DNA from: Hamiltosporidium magnivora
Taxonomy: Eukaryota; Microsporidia; Dubosqiidae
Direction: 5' to 3'
NCBI GenBank assembly: GCA_004325065.1
Contig: PITI01000187.1
Location: 1 to 17,643 of the forward strand
DNA length: 17,643 nucleotides
Shown: positions 1-9,627 of the stretch, in pieces
How positions within the stretch are numbered: position 1 is the first letter of the stretch
How the letters are laid out: every line of letters starts with the position of its first letter
The notes under the pieces: model-generated
Databases searched by the model: none
What the model was told of the DNA's origin: nothing
The model's input: only the letters and a program-made list of their open reading frames with translations
Position numbers and translations under genes: made by a program

Positions 1-690
1 AGTTTTTTATGTGGTTATCCTCCCTCCACTTCAATATTAATGTAAAATTAAAATTAGTTAAAATATAAACTTCTAATACTTTTAATTTTTATACAAATAT
101 CATGTTTACTTTGAAACCATATTACTTTCCGATATATTCATTAAAATTTTTATAAAATAGATATAGATTAATTCTTAAATATAAATAAACATTCGAATTT
201 AATTTAAGCTTGTAATATATATAATAAAAGTATATTTGTACATTCTGAGATAATTTCTGTGAATCTTTATCAAGAAAAAAATATATATTGTACTTTATCG
301 TTGATTAAAATAAATTTTTAGCAAAAAAGAAATATAGAATCACTTGTACTCGACACAGAGACATTTTAGTTACGTTTTTTTAAACATATGCAGGTCATGA
401 TGTACATTAGAGCCTGTGGTTTCTTTTCTCTATTCCGAAATTAGAAGCCCAAAAATATAACAGAGAATATTTCTACACATGCAACAGTTTTTACTTCAAA
501 TTGAGGAGAAACGAAAAAAAAATAATAAAAAAATATTCACGAAAAAAACATATTTTTATATTAAAACAATTAATCTAACGAGCCAAATTACACGTATGCC
601 AATTTCAACTTAACATCAATTTTAGAATAATAAATATATACATAATACAATAACTAAAAGAAAAAAATCGAAGTTTTTAAAACCAAAAAC
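1..690. other. AT-rich intergenic DNA, no gene seen
   Basis: Homopolymer A and T runs and short dispersed AT words fill this stretch. Every frame is closed by frequent stops on both strands. I see no RNA gene, tandem repeat or recognisable protein fragment before the tRNA-like sequence that starts at 691. Confidence 0.6.
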
Positions 691-761
691 GCGCCAGTGG
701 TATAGTGGTGAGGATATCAGAATTTAATTTTGACGAGCCTGGTATTATACAGGTTGGTGCA
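691..761 (+). pseudogene. Decayed tRNA-like sequence (pseudo-tRNA)
   Basis: The sequence folds as a cloverleaf with several faults. The 7-bp acceptor stem pairs GCGCCAG (691-697) with TTGGTGC (754-760), including two G-T pairs, and 761 A sits at the discriminator position. The D arm pairs GTAT (700-703) with ATAT (714-717), and TGGTATAGTGG (698-708) matches the RNA polymerase III A box. The anticodon stem CAGAA/TTTTG (718-722/728-732) is intact, but its loop is only TTTAA, two bases short of seven, so no anticodon can be assigned. The T arm (738-753) is one base short with a 4-bp stem, the base normally between the D and anticodon stems is missing, and the B box is badly degraded (GTATTATAC). 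No T4 terminator follows closely. The acceptor and D-arm text recalls glycine tRNAs, but that is only a resemblance. It is most likely a dead copy. Confidence 0.5.
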
Positions 762-1407
762 CTCTTAATATTTCGCACAACAAAGTTTGAGTTAAACTAA
801 TTACTTAACCATAAAAAAAAATCTAAGAAACGCCTGAAACTTGGCGGAGCTTTGATTAACTTGTTGGATTGTGCTCTATTCGTAGGTAAAGGAACGACCC
901 AAAAAAAAGATTATAGAATACTCTTTCGTGGAAATACGATCAACATTTTAAATACCTTTTTATATTTAAAATTTTATAATCTGTTAGATCTTGGTTTATG
1001 AAAAAAATTTAAAACGAATTTATTCAATTGAATAAAAATGTTTTTTTAATTATTAAGGTGTTTAATAGGCATGCTCAGATGAAAATACAGAAGAATTTAA
1101 AAAAAAAACTTTACCAAATATAAAAGACAAATCAAAGATATTCCATAATCTAAGACATAAAAATTAATATTAGAGACCTAAATGTCAAACTGTACATTGT
1201 ATTGATTGCTAATTCAAATTGAAACAACTAATCCTTTCTAAATATATCATAAATATTTAAACTGATTTGCTCTGAATTATAAAATAACAAGTCGTTAAGC
1301 TCGTATAAAGGAACTTTCTTTTACATTCTTAAGAAAAAAAATCCCGAAAATAATCCTAAACTTCACTATATGAGCTATAGTTTCTTTATTTTTTCAATAA
1401 AAATTTC
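762..1407. other. AT-rich intergenic DNA, no gene seen
   Basis: A slightly less AT-rich patch at about 825-900 follows the pseudo-tRNA, with no open frame or structure that I can name. The rest is AT-rich sequence closed in all frames. Confidence 0.5.
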
Positions 1408-1680
1408 ATGTTTGCATCTAGTCTGAGCTCGTATATTTTTCAGTCCTTCATTTTTAGATTATTTGCCTTTCTTAAGAAATTTCTCAAGAAATTTTATAAT
1501 ATTTTTCAATTGGCATATTCTTCTTCTTCTATTTTATTTACTTTCAAGTTTTCGGGGCTTAGCTCTGCAGTTTATGTTTCTTCTTTTCCTCTTCTACCTA
1601 TTTTCATTCAATTCTGTGCTTTTCTCCAAGAAATTTATTATTGTAAAGTGTTTTTAATCCGAAAAAAATGCTCTTTTTAA
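1408..1680 (+). CDS. Doubtful 90-residue hydrophobic ORF
   Basis: This is an ATG-to-TAA frame on a strand rich in T and C. The predicted product is mostly Phe, Leu, Ser and Ile, which is what a pyrimidine-rich tract gives in any frame: a second overlapping frame (1463-1657) has the same character. I recognise no domain and see no separate signal peptide, only diffuse hydrophobicity with Lys residues near 23-28. The reverse strand is purine-rich, with short Glu/Lys-rich stretches broken by stops. A small membrane protein is possible, but a compositional accident is more likely. I would not treat it as a gene without transcript support. Confidence 0.15.
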   Translation: MFASSLSSYIFQSFIFRLFAFLKKFLKKFYNIFQLAYSSSSILFTFKFSGLSSAVYVSSFPLLPIFIQFCAFLQEIYYCKVFLIRKKCSF

Positions 1681-2142
1681 GGATATACTGTATTGTTTGA
1701 TTTATTTATTCATAAATTCATATAGATTTTAATTAAAAATCAGTTGATTTAATCAAGTACAAAGTTACATAAAGCTATTCAGGCAATATTTGTTTTGTGC
1801 AATTATTATTGAGAATATAAATAAAATCTATTACACAGAATACTGGTAGAGAGCATCAATTGTATCATAAAATTTTTTAAGTAACTGTAAGTAAATTCGT
1901 AGAAAAGAAATCAGAACAAATAGATTTTAAAATGAAAACTTAAGTAAAATCATAAAAACAAATTTATTATGTTATTCTTGACAAATAATACAATTTAGAA
2001 GAAAATTTACAATTTTATTTCAATTTTTTTTTAACCAATAGAATCTTTTTAACTGTTTTATGTTCACTTCTACTCACTATTATTGATTATGTAAGTTTTA
2101 TAAAAAAAATAGAAAGAGACATATCTTAATTAGAGGATTCTT
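1681..2142. other. AT-rich intergenic DNA, no gene seen
   Basis: The interval lies between the doubtful ORF and the tandem array. All frames are closed and no structure stands out. Confidence 0.5.
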
Positions 2143-2480
2143 ATTAGTGTCTTATAGTCTTTTAACTAATTCACATTTCGAGGTGAGTCGTTGCTTTCGT
2201 CGTGACATTACTGAATTATATAAATGATTGGTGTCTTATATTTTTTTAACCAATTAAACATTTCGAGGCGAGTCGTCGCCTTCGAAACATTACTGAATTA
2301 TATAAATGATTGGTGTCTTATAGTCTTTTAACCAATTTCACATTTCGAGGTGAGTTGTTGCTATCGTAGTGACATTACTGAATTATATAAATGATTGGTG
2401 TCTTATAGTCTTTTAACCAATTCTACATTTTGAGGTGAGTCGCTTCGTCTTCGAAACATTACTGAATTATATAAATGATT
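2143..2480. repeat. Four-unit ~84-bp tandem array with alternating unit types
   Basis: Four head-to-tail units begin near 2143, 2227, 2309 and 2394, with spacings of 84, 82 and 85 bp. Each unit has a conserved block ending ATTACTGAATTATATAAATG and a variable, CpG-rich block. Units 1 and 3 share one version of the variable block (ending GTGACATT). Units 2 and 4 share another (ending TTCGAAACATT). The array is therefore two copies of a dimer of about 166 bp. Each unit carries an inverted repeat of 6 bp with a 16-nt spacer (ATTGGT/ACCAAT). In unit 1 it reads ATTAGT/ACTAAT, so both arms changed together. Units 2 and 4 carry a second, longer hairpin (2261-2287 and 2428-2456). No open frame spans the array. 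It could be a small satellite or a structured RNA; the function is unknown. Confidence 0.9.
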
Positions 2481-4425
2481 ATTAATAAAAGATATTTCTG
2501 TATTTGATTGGAATAATTGCGTAGTTAAATTTTTATATAAATATATAAATACTAATCGAAAAATCTTACTCAATTACACATTCAAAGCGTTTCCATAATA
2601 TTTATTAATAGACCATTCAAAATATGCTCTTTAGTCTTTTCTAGAGCTTTTAATATTCTTGCTTTGCTTTCAGTAAGAACTCTATTCTTTTATTTACCAT
2701 ATTAAGCCAATTCTGATTCTTATATATGACCTTTTATAGAAATTTAACATACAGCTGATTGATCTTTAAGGATTTCATGCTATGCATTCAGAAATAAAAT
2801 ATATAGTTAAGTTGAAAACCTAATCATACGAAATCATTTTTCTAAACAAATTACTTTTATCTATAAATAGATATTTATGAAAATAACTTAGAAATTTTGA
2901 AAAATGTTAAACACCACAAATTCGGCGATATTCCTTTTCTAAGTAAATCAATACTATTTAGAAACATATAAAATCTAAAAACCTGATCTTAAATAATTTG
3001 GTACAAATATTATAAAATAATCTTCATATTGGTTTAGATCTTCACACTTTCGTAAGACAAATTATAAGCTCAAAATTTTATTATGACGAGCTAAGTGTTT
3101 TGATTTAATAAATCTGATTGCCCAAAGATATCATTAAGATTCAAATTGATCAAAAATGCAAATATTTTTCATAGCGGTTTTCTATTTTATGCATTATAAG
3201 TTTTAGAAACCTAAAAATTTAATTTCAAATATCAAATATGACCAATTAAATCTTTTGATTTGTTTAATTCCATTAAAAAAAACTTTTGATTTTTATTTAG
3301 ATTTTTTAACTTTTCTTTTCCAGAATCGATAGGTTTATCTTATCGCTTTGTTTTTATTTTAAAATCACTAGGATGGTAGTTAAATAATATTTCTTTACCT
3401 ATATTTTGAACAATCTGATTTGATTTGCTTTACCTTTTGATAACATAACAGAGTAACTTGCAGTATATTTATGACTTTTGAAATTTATCTGCTAATTTTT
3501 AATATGCATATTTGTCAATATTTTTAAAATTGATATATAATTTCGTTATTACATAATATATTTGCGCTTTTTACTTCGAACATCTCCGTTTCTGTTTTAG
3601 TTTCCAACATTTCTTTACTTTATTTTTAGATAATGCTCTTTGTGTATTATTTGTAAGTTGGTTTCAAATATAAAAACAAGGAAACGTGTAATATAAGTGA
3701 TTTCATGTTCTAATCGGTTTGTCTCGCCAGAATAATATTTTAATCTAATTTATTACTAAGGTTTTTAATACGTCAAGAATAGTATAAGATCTGAATTTTA
3801 TTATATATTACTTCGAAAACTATTGTAGTTTATTTTGACATTTTATAAATTTTATATTTAATGATGAAAAAGTGTTGCCTTATTTTATGTTTGAGTGGGT
3901 TTTAATAGACTTGAGTATATTAAAGTACATTAAACTAGTTTTTTACTTTCGATCAATTGAATAGGGTTGAAAATTTTGTCGAAGGTTTAGCAATAGAGAC
4001 TTTTTTCATAAAATACTGATGTATGTATCATGATGCCTACATTTTTAAGCATTGGTGTTTTTCTACGCGGCGTGTGTATTTTTTAACTAAAAAAATATGT
4101 ATATGTGAGACTTTTCGGGTATTTTTCGGATTTTTTGCTTCGCAGTACCACTAAAATAACTAGTATATATACTCTTGCAACTTTAATATGATTTTAAATA
4201 TACTATAACAGCCAAAATTTTCATAGATATTTCTCTAAAACATTCTTTATGTTTTTAAATATAAAAGAAATAGGAAAAACGAGTTTAATTTAAAAATTAC
4301 TAATAATTTATGGAATATTTTAGTTTAAATATAATTGATAATAGCGTATTTTGTAAATACTTTTATAAAAAAAATAATTATTTACACTTTAATATATACT
4401 GTGTAGAATCAAATGAACCATTAAA
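2481..4425. other. Long AT-rich intergenic stretch, no gene seen
   Basis: Nearly 2 kb between the satellite array and the topoisomerase 3' flank holds no open frame worth reporting on either strand, no tRNA-like fold and no repeat beyond AT-rich low complexity. An isolated CG-containing patch occurs near 4060-4080 without further structure. Confidence 0.55.
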
Positions 4426-4655
4426 TTTTTGAACAAAGATTAAAGGATTAGAAAATTTATATAAATTCTTACCTATAAAAGTAAAATGTAGTTTTTGAAC
4501 AAAGATTGAAGATTCAGAAAATTTATATTAATTCTTAGCTATAAAATAAAAGTAAAATGTATGTTTTAAACAAAGATTTTAGATTCAGAAAATTTATATT
4601 AATTCTTAACTATAAAATAAAAGTAAAATGTATTTTTTAAACAAAGATTAAAGTT
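4426..4655. repeat. 66/71-bp tandem repeat in the 3' flank of topoisomerase III
   Basis: The word (G/A)AACAAAGAT recurs at 4431, 4497, 4568 and 4639, giving periods of 66, 71 and 71 bp. The shorter first unit lacks five bases (an ATAAA-type unit) in an otherwise matching CTATAAAATAAAAGTAAAATG block. The fourth copy is partial: it runs into the topoisomerase gene and includes its stop codon at 4648-4650. Transcripts of that gene would carry the units in their 3' untranslated region. The units are nearly identical, so the expansion is recent. I see no coding role. Confidence 0.9.
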
Positions 4656-7188
4656 CATCTTTCCAGGCAAAAAATTTACATGGTTTATGTAATTTTTTAC
4701 AGCATAGAAATTCTCTTCCAGAATTTTGTTTTGTTTTGGCTTTGACTGATTTTGTTTCGTATCCACAATGACATAAAACATCAGTTTTACTTTTATACGT
4801 ATTCGTATATTCAGTATTTTTAGAATTAGAAGAATATTTTTGTTGGTATAAATTCTTCTGTACTTTTTTTCGTTTAGTTTCATCTGATTTATCATCGCAC
4901 CATTGAAAAAAATCACAGCCATTGGGCCATTTTTCACATGAAAAAAAATCTTTATCAACATTTTTACCCTTTTTTACCTTTGAAATTTTACATATAATTC
5001 CACAATGGCATAAAACCTCATTCTCATCATCGTTATTATTCCTAATATTCAAATATTTTTTTGTGTTTTTTTCATTTTCGCTATTAAAATTTGATAATCT
5101 TGTTTTTTCATTTCTATTCTTAAAATTTATATTGTAATTTTCTTTACTTCCATTATTTGTTGTGTTTTCGTTGTTTCTATTGAAATATGAAAAATTATTT
5201 TTGTTTTCTATTTCTTTTCCATAGCCACTTCCTGAATCGTTATCATCACCGTCATCTTTATTATTAGAATTAAAATTATTAATTATAGATTTGAATTTAT
5301 CTTTCCCATTTTCTAATATTTTATAAATTTTTATGTGTTTTTCTATTTCTTCTTTAAGAACATCAGAATCTCTTATTTCTCCTTTACAAATTTTTACCAG
5401 CTTTTTTTCCATTTCACTTCTTAAATGACATTTACCTACGCTTAATTTCATTTCTTCATAAAATTGAATCAATCTATTTCCTAAATCCAATGGAATTATT
5501 TTATTATTAAACTTTTTAGCATATAAACGTGTTATTATTTTCTTTATATGTTCATGTATTGTTGCATCCGTTCCTATTCCATTTTTATCCATAAGTGATA
5601 TCAATTCTGCTTCCGTTAAATAGTCAGGTGGTTTTGTCAAAGATTTTCTTAAAATTAATTCTGCTTTTTTTTGAGAAGTTTTATTTTTTATAATTATATT
5701 GATTACTTCTGAATGATTATTAATTTCATTACCAAATAAAATGTATTGAGTGCCTTCTTTTATTTCTTCTTTAATATTAGATTCCCAATTTTCATACTTA
5801 TAAATATCAAGATATCCTCTCGTTAATACTTCTAAGCCTCTACACGTAAATATTTCTTCATCCACTTTTCCATAAATAATTTTTTCTGTTCCAGTAGCAT
5901 TTTCACTGATACAAGCTAAAAATCTACGACTAATAAAATCGTAAATCGCTTTTTCACTACCAGAAAGACCATTTGATCCCTTGAGTGGATATATAGGAAG
6001 ATGTGCCATATCACTATTTTTACCAGGTCTAGGATATTTAAATGAATAATTTTTAGCAGTGTTTCCTATCGCATATTTAATTTTAGAATTATTATCCTGA
6101 CAAAACGTTTTACAAATATAATTTTTATATTCTCCTTCACATTCCAATTCACTTAAAATTTCTTTATAATTGAAATTTGATGGAAATGAATCGGTTTCTG
6201 TTCTTGGATATGAAATGTATCCCCTTGTATACATACTTTCAGCCATTTCCATAATTTTATGTGAAGGTAGTTTAAGATAAGATGTAAGTGCTTTTATCAT
6301 ATCGACTGTCCTTGTTGGCAACGGTCTTAAACGTGTTTTAGGTGTAGAAATAGTATTTTGTATTATAAATGGATATTTTAAAAAATATTTATAAATAAGC
6401 TTAGAAAATGATTTATCATAAATATTATTTTTCTTCCAACTAAAAAAATATTCGCTTTTTTTGTTTGAAGAATTATTTTCAATTTTTATGAGAATTTCTT
6501 GTTGATTTTCTGGTACAAAATTTTTAATATGATTTCCTCGTTCGACAACCAGACCAAGAGTAGGAATTTGACAAGGACCATAACTAATAACACTTTTACT
6601 ATTTATAGCGAGTGTTTGAAATCGGGTAAACGCTGCACCAATACGTAAATCAAGTTCTTGTCGTGTATTGACAGCATTTGATTCATTCTGATTTATTATT
6701 GTCAAATTCGAAATAGCATAATTAAGAGTTGCAGAATCGATAGAAGAAAATCTAGCACGATGTATAGGAATTGTTTGGTTTTGTTCTTTTATAAATTTTT
6801 GTATTTGATCCGCTATATTTTCTCCTTCTCTATCACAATCTGTCCAAATAATTACTAAATCTTTTGAATGTAATTGTTGTTTTATGTGCGAAAGAAGATT
6901 TGGATGCATCGGTTTTTGAATTATGGGAGCAGAGAATAAAATAAATGGATCAACGGACCAAGGAGCATTTCCAAAATCTAAAGTAAAAAGATGGCCAAGC
7001 ACCGAAGTAAATGTCATGTTATATGATGAATATGGAAATACATAGGTTGGATGTCTGGATTTAATATTTTTTGCTGAAGAACAAAATGTAAAGGATATTG
7101 ATTTTGCAACACTTGGTTTTTCTGCAATATTTAGTGCATTTAAAGACATAGCGCTTTTCTTTGGGGCTTTCTGTAATTCAACTTTCAT
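4648..7188 (-). CDS. TOP3: DNA topoisomerase III (type IA) with two GRF zinc fingers
   Basis: This is a type IA topoisomerase of 846 residues that passes one DNA strand through a transient break, in eukaryotes usually with a RecQ helicase and Rmi1 to dissolve recombination intermediates. The TOPRIM domain begins with IAEKPSVAKSI (21-31) and carries TDCDREGE (116-123), giving E23, D117, D119 and E121 as the acidic metal-binding set. The active-site tyrosine is Y327 in GYISYPRTETD. NGIGTDATI (536-544) is another family signature. An Asn/Asp-rich, probably disordered linker (about 636-722) leads to two GRF fingers, with Cys 727/729/751/758 and 806/808/829 or 830/837, each ending in an FFxW block. 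Two GRF fingers recall animal TOP3A, whereas yeast Top3 lacks them. No intron, frameshift or missing catalytic residue is visible. Start: the first ATG follows an AAAATTTT signal, but M14 (7147-7149) is a plausible alternative because family members usually begin close to the AEKPS motif. Confidence 0.95.
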   Translation of the reverse strand: MKVELQKAPKKSAMSLNALNIAEKPSVAKSISFTFCSSAKNIKSRHPTYVFPYSSYNMTFTSVLGHLFTLDFGNAPWSVDPFILFSAPIIQKPMHPNLLSHIKQQLHSKDLVIIWTDCDREGENIADQIQKFIKEQNQTIPIHRARFSSIDSATLNYAISNLTIINQNESNAVNTRQELDLRIGAAFTRFQTLAINSKSVISYGPCQIPTLGLVVERGNHIKNFVPENQQEILIKIENNSSNKKSEYFFSWKKNNIYDKSFSKLIYKYFLKYPFIIQNTISTPKTRLRPLPTRTVDMIKALTSYLKLPSHKIMEMAESMYTRGYISYPRTETDSFPSNFNYKEILSELECEGEYKNYICKTFCQDNNSKIKYAIGNTAKNYSFKYPRPGKNSDMAHLPIYPLKGSNGLSGSEKAIYDFISRRFLACISENATGTEKIIYGKVDEEIFTCRGLEVLTRGYLDIYKYENWESNIKEEIKEGTQYILFGNEINNHSEVINIIIKNKTSQKKAELILRKSLTKPPDYLTEAELISLMDKNGIGTDATIHEHIKKIITRLYAKKFNNKIIPLDLGNRLIQFYEEMKLSVGKCHLRSEMEKKLVKICKGEIRDSDVLKEEIEKHIKIYKILENGKDKFKSIINNFNSNNKDDGDDNDSGSGYGKEIENKNNFSYFNRNNENTTNNGSKENYNINFKNRNEKTRLSNFNSENEKNTKKYLNIRNNNDDENEVLCHCGIICKISKVKKGKNVDKDFFSCEKWPNGCDFFQWCDDKSDETKRKKVQKNLYQQKYSSNSKNTEYTNTYKSKTDVLCHCGYETKSVKAKTKQNSGREFLCCKKLHKPCKFFAWKDEL

Positions 7189-7190
7189 GC

Positions 7191-7198
7191 AAAATTTT
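7191..7198 (-). promoter_or_regulatory. AAATTT-like signal before the topoisomerase start
   Basis: Read on the minus strand, AAAATTTT lies two bases upstream of the ATG at 7188. AAATTT-like and C-rich signals close to the start codon have been described for microsporidian genes. In a genome this AT-rich the word is common, so it is weak support for the chosen start rather than proof. Confidence 0.3.
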
Positions 7199-8047
7199 TT
7201 TTTGTGAAATTTTATTGCTAAAAAACATTTTAATTATTTATTGCGTTTTTTTTTATAATTTTTTAAATAATAGGTTTTTAAATGTTCAAATAAAACAGGT
7301 AATACTGGTTCAATATAGCATTGTTTTATTTTTATCTTAATTTTCCTATTTTTATTTGTCTCTTATTTATCGTTGTATTTTAAATAAAATGGTTTTTAAT
7401 TTTTGTTTTACTACCTTATGGATTGTGATTTCTATCGCTTTAAACAAAATCACTTCCTTCATGATTAAAGCATATAAATTATATATACTGTGTGTTAAGA
7501 ATTCTTACAAATTCATAATTCCTGCATTAAATTCTTCCTTTATTTAATATTTTACAATCTTTTTTTTCCGAAATAACTCTGCATTGTTTATAATTATTAG
7601 TTCGTTGTCGTTGTTTTTAAGACTCGAGATGTAAAAGTATCTGCTGATTATAAATAAATATGTTTCAATATGATTCCCATCAATACAATTAAATACAATT
7701 AAATATTTTTTTAAATATAATTTCATAATTATACTCGAAAATGAGTATCTGATATATTGAAATCGTAATAGCTTGCTAACAAAATAGAGTGAAAACACTA
7801 AAAAAATAAAAAAGCAAACAATATTAAAGACATAGAATAAAATATTTTGAATGCGGTTTCTGTGCCTAAATATGAAGTTATATTTTACAAATCAATTATA
7901 CTGCTAGCGATTTGATTTTAATATTAAACTACTAAGGTGATAAGAAGACATAAAAACAATTTACAAAAATTGTCAAAAATATAAAAATATGTAACGAGAA
8001 ATTATATTCAATTTAAATACTGTTTATGATATATATTCTTATATTAC
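7199..8047. other. Intergenic DNA upstream of topoisomerase III
   Basis: This stretch should contain the topoisomerase promoter, which reads leftwards from about 7200-7350, where T-rich runs dominate. Short open frames on both strands (7356-7547 plus, 7544-7798 minus) lack an ATG at their first codon and are hydrophobic low-complexity products of AT-rich sequence. I do not count them as genes. Confidence 0.5.
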
Positions 8048-8576
8048 TTGTATAAAAATATTCTTCCATCTCTTTTTTCTGTAGGACTTAAAATATTTTA
8101 TATCAACGAAGAATATTGTAAAATATCTGATTATATTTCGCAATATAATATTTTCATAAATCTAGTTTTAAAAAATTTCGTTACACGAAACAACTTAGGA
8201 TTGCAAATGACGCGGATGGGGCAATTAAAAGCGAAAATATGGTGCGAAATTATAAGTTACTTCCATCTGAAAGCCATACTCTTTTTTTCTAATACATAAA
8301 AGGAATCTCATCGCTAAATCAAACACAGATAACACATAAATTGCTTGCTCAATACTTTTGCTTATTCACATAAACACCCTCGCTTGGTTGAAACCTCATT
8401 ATATAAGCCAACAGATGTCAGGGAATGCTTTCATAATTCAGAATTTCAAAGGAAAACTGGTCATCGAACTGTTATTATATTCGATTTCGTTCATACGTTA
8501 TTTAAAAGTGACTCGAGTTTTTTATAATGCCGATAAGACTCAAAAAAATGATATAAAAAATTTCACGGAACATTAA
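8048..8576 (+). pseudogene. Possible broken coding relic, unrecognised (part 1)
   Basis: Three plus-strand open segments follow each other. The frame at 8048-8299 has no ATG at its first codon; the same frame reopens at 8345-8527, overlapped by another frame at 8358-8576. GC content rises at 8190-8230 and 8340-8520. In the 8160-8290 interval a second frame reads RIANDADGAIKSENMVRNYK, which looks more protein-like than its surroundings. I do not recognise a family in any frame. The pattern of open segments in shifting frames is what a long-dead gene or retroelement leaves, but chance cannot be excluded. Confidence 0.25.
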
Positions 8577-8720
8577 AAAAGGAAATTTATCTTTCCACTA
8601 CTCTTCATGTACTATAAAAAAACTTAGTTTGCAATGAAATAAAATGAAATATCGCAAGAGAGAGTGAAAAACAAAACATACTCGAAACTTGTTTTACGGG
8701 GCTATATTTTTTGACTGAGA

Positions 8721-9038
8721 ATGCTTAGTAAATCACTCGCTCGGATTTTATCAAAACTAAAACCAGTGAAATTTAAGATTGTCTAAACGTTAAGAGATGA
8801 GCGACTGAAATATATCCCTAGATCCTTGAGTACAGAATCTTGGAATCTAAAACCGGATATTTTTTTTGAGCTTCTTTTGCACTGGAAAATTATAATTCGG
8901 GCTTGTAATAAGAGCTGTAAGGGTATATATAGCCAGGCAATACATAATGAGAAGCGTATATCAGATTATTAGAAAAGTATTATTAGTAAAAAGCCGGAAG
9001 ATATTATGTCTGATGATATTCTGCGAGGACATGTATAA
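8721..9038 (+). pseudogene. Possible broken coding relic, unrecognised (part 2)
   Basis: One frame runs from an ATG at 8721 to a TAA at 9036, about 105 codons, with only two internal stops (TAA at 8784, TAG at 8970). Such AT-rich DNA would normally give about one stop in ten codons. The product has mixed composition rather than the usual Lys/Asn/Ile/Phe bias, with local stretches such as IIIRACNKSCKGIYSQAIH and KKPEDIMSDDILRGHV. I do not recognise the family. It lies on the same strand as the fragments at 8048-8576 and 9343-9627 and may belong to the same dead gene or element. Confidence 0.3.
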
Positions 9039-9342
9039 AAAAGAAAAACGTTCTTGTACAAAACAATTTTAAGAAATATTAATTTAATTTATTAAAAGAT
9101 TAGCAACAGTGATTGTTTATTTTAAACTTATATAAAACCACTATAATCATTTTATTTATTTTTAACAACATGGACAGATAAATGAAACAGAATCCAAAAA
9201 ATAATGAAAATTTAAAGCTATTATAGTATATATTGTAGTATTTGCCCTTCAAATGTTGATAAAAACATATTAATAACTGTAATTTTTTATTTCCACAAAT
9301 TAAAAGACCAAAAAAGTGTTTTTAATTATTGTTTAAGTCTTC

Positions 9343-9627
9343 TTGCTGCCTAAAAACCAGATAATTATTTTTACATTAATTTTATTAATATCATTAATTA
9401 AATTTTTAAACTGGAAACTAATCGAAAAAAATATTTTTTATTCATTGATTAAGAAACTTACGAATTTTCAGAAAAATAATACATTTTGCGAAAATCATTT
9501 ATTAAAAAAAAGAATTGTTTCTTTTACTCCCGGCTCGCATATTGAACCGAAATACACGCGCAAATATGCGAAATCTGTGCAAATACCAACACCTCATAAT
9601 TTTATAAGTATGCTACATTGCTCATGA
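9343..9627 (+). pseudogene. Possible coding relic with C-terminal GC-richer part
   Basis: This open frame of about 94 codons has TTG, not ATG, at its first codon. The first half is a hydrophobic segment (residues about 7-20) followed by Lys/Asn-rich sequence. The second half is clearly GC-richer (about 9525-9600) and reads like real protein, for example SFTPGSHIEPKYTRKYAK. It ends at a TGA. I cannot name a family. It could be the 3' end of the same relic as the two segments to its left, or an unrelated short ORF. Confidence 0.22.

Noticed and set aside
717..733. Alternative anticodon arm with 7-nt loop and a TTA anticodon (a stop-suppressor reading)
   Set aside because: It takes base 717 away from the D stem, and the T arm and B box are damaged in any case. 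The 5-bp stem with a shortened loop is the simpler reading of a decayed tRNA.
1463..1657. Second hydrophobic frame of 64 codons
   Set aside because: It overlaps the doubtful 1408-1680 frame. Both arise from the same pyrimidine-rich tract.
2143..2480. CRISPR array
   Set aside because: The units are contiguous and diverge gradually, with no constant repeat separated by unique spacers, and the setting is eukaryotic.
4651..4662. C-terminal KDEL on the topoisomerase, the classic ER retention signal
   Set aside because: The residues are the normal end of the second GRF finger (FFxWxDE-type ending), and the protein has no signal peptide. The match is coincidental.
4599..4961. Minus-strand open frame of 120 codons
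   Set aside because: It overlaps the 3' end of the topoisomerase gene in another frame and extends into the tandem repeat. Its Lys/Asn/Ile-rich product has no motif; it is a shadow.
4922..5137. Plus-strand 71-codon frame
   Set aside because: It is antisense to the zinc-finger and linker part of topoisomerase III, whose Asn- and Lys-rich codons read as Phe/Leu-rich on the other strand.
7356..7798. Two short frames (plus 7356-7547, minus 7544-7798)
   Set aside because: Neither has ATG at its first codon, and both are biased to Ile, Phe, Tyr and Asn as expected from AT-rich DNA, with no motif.
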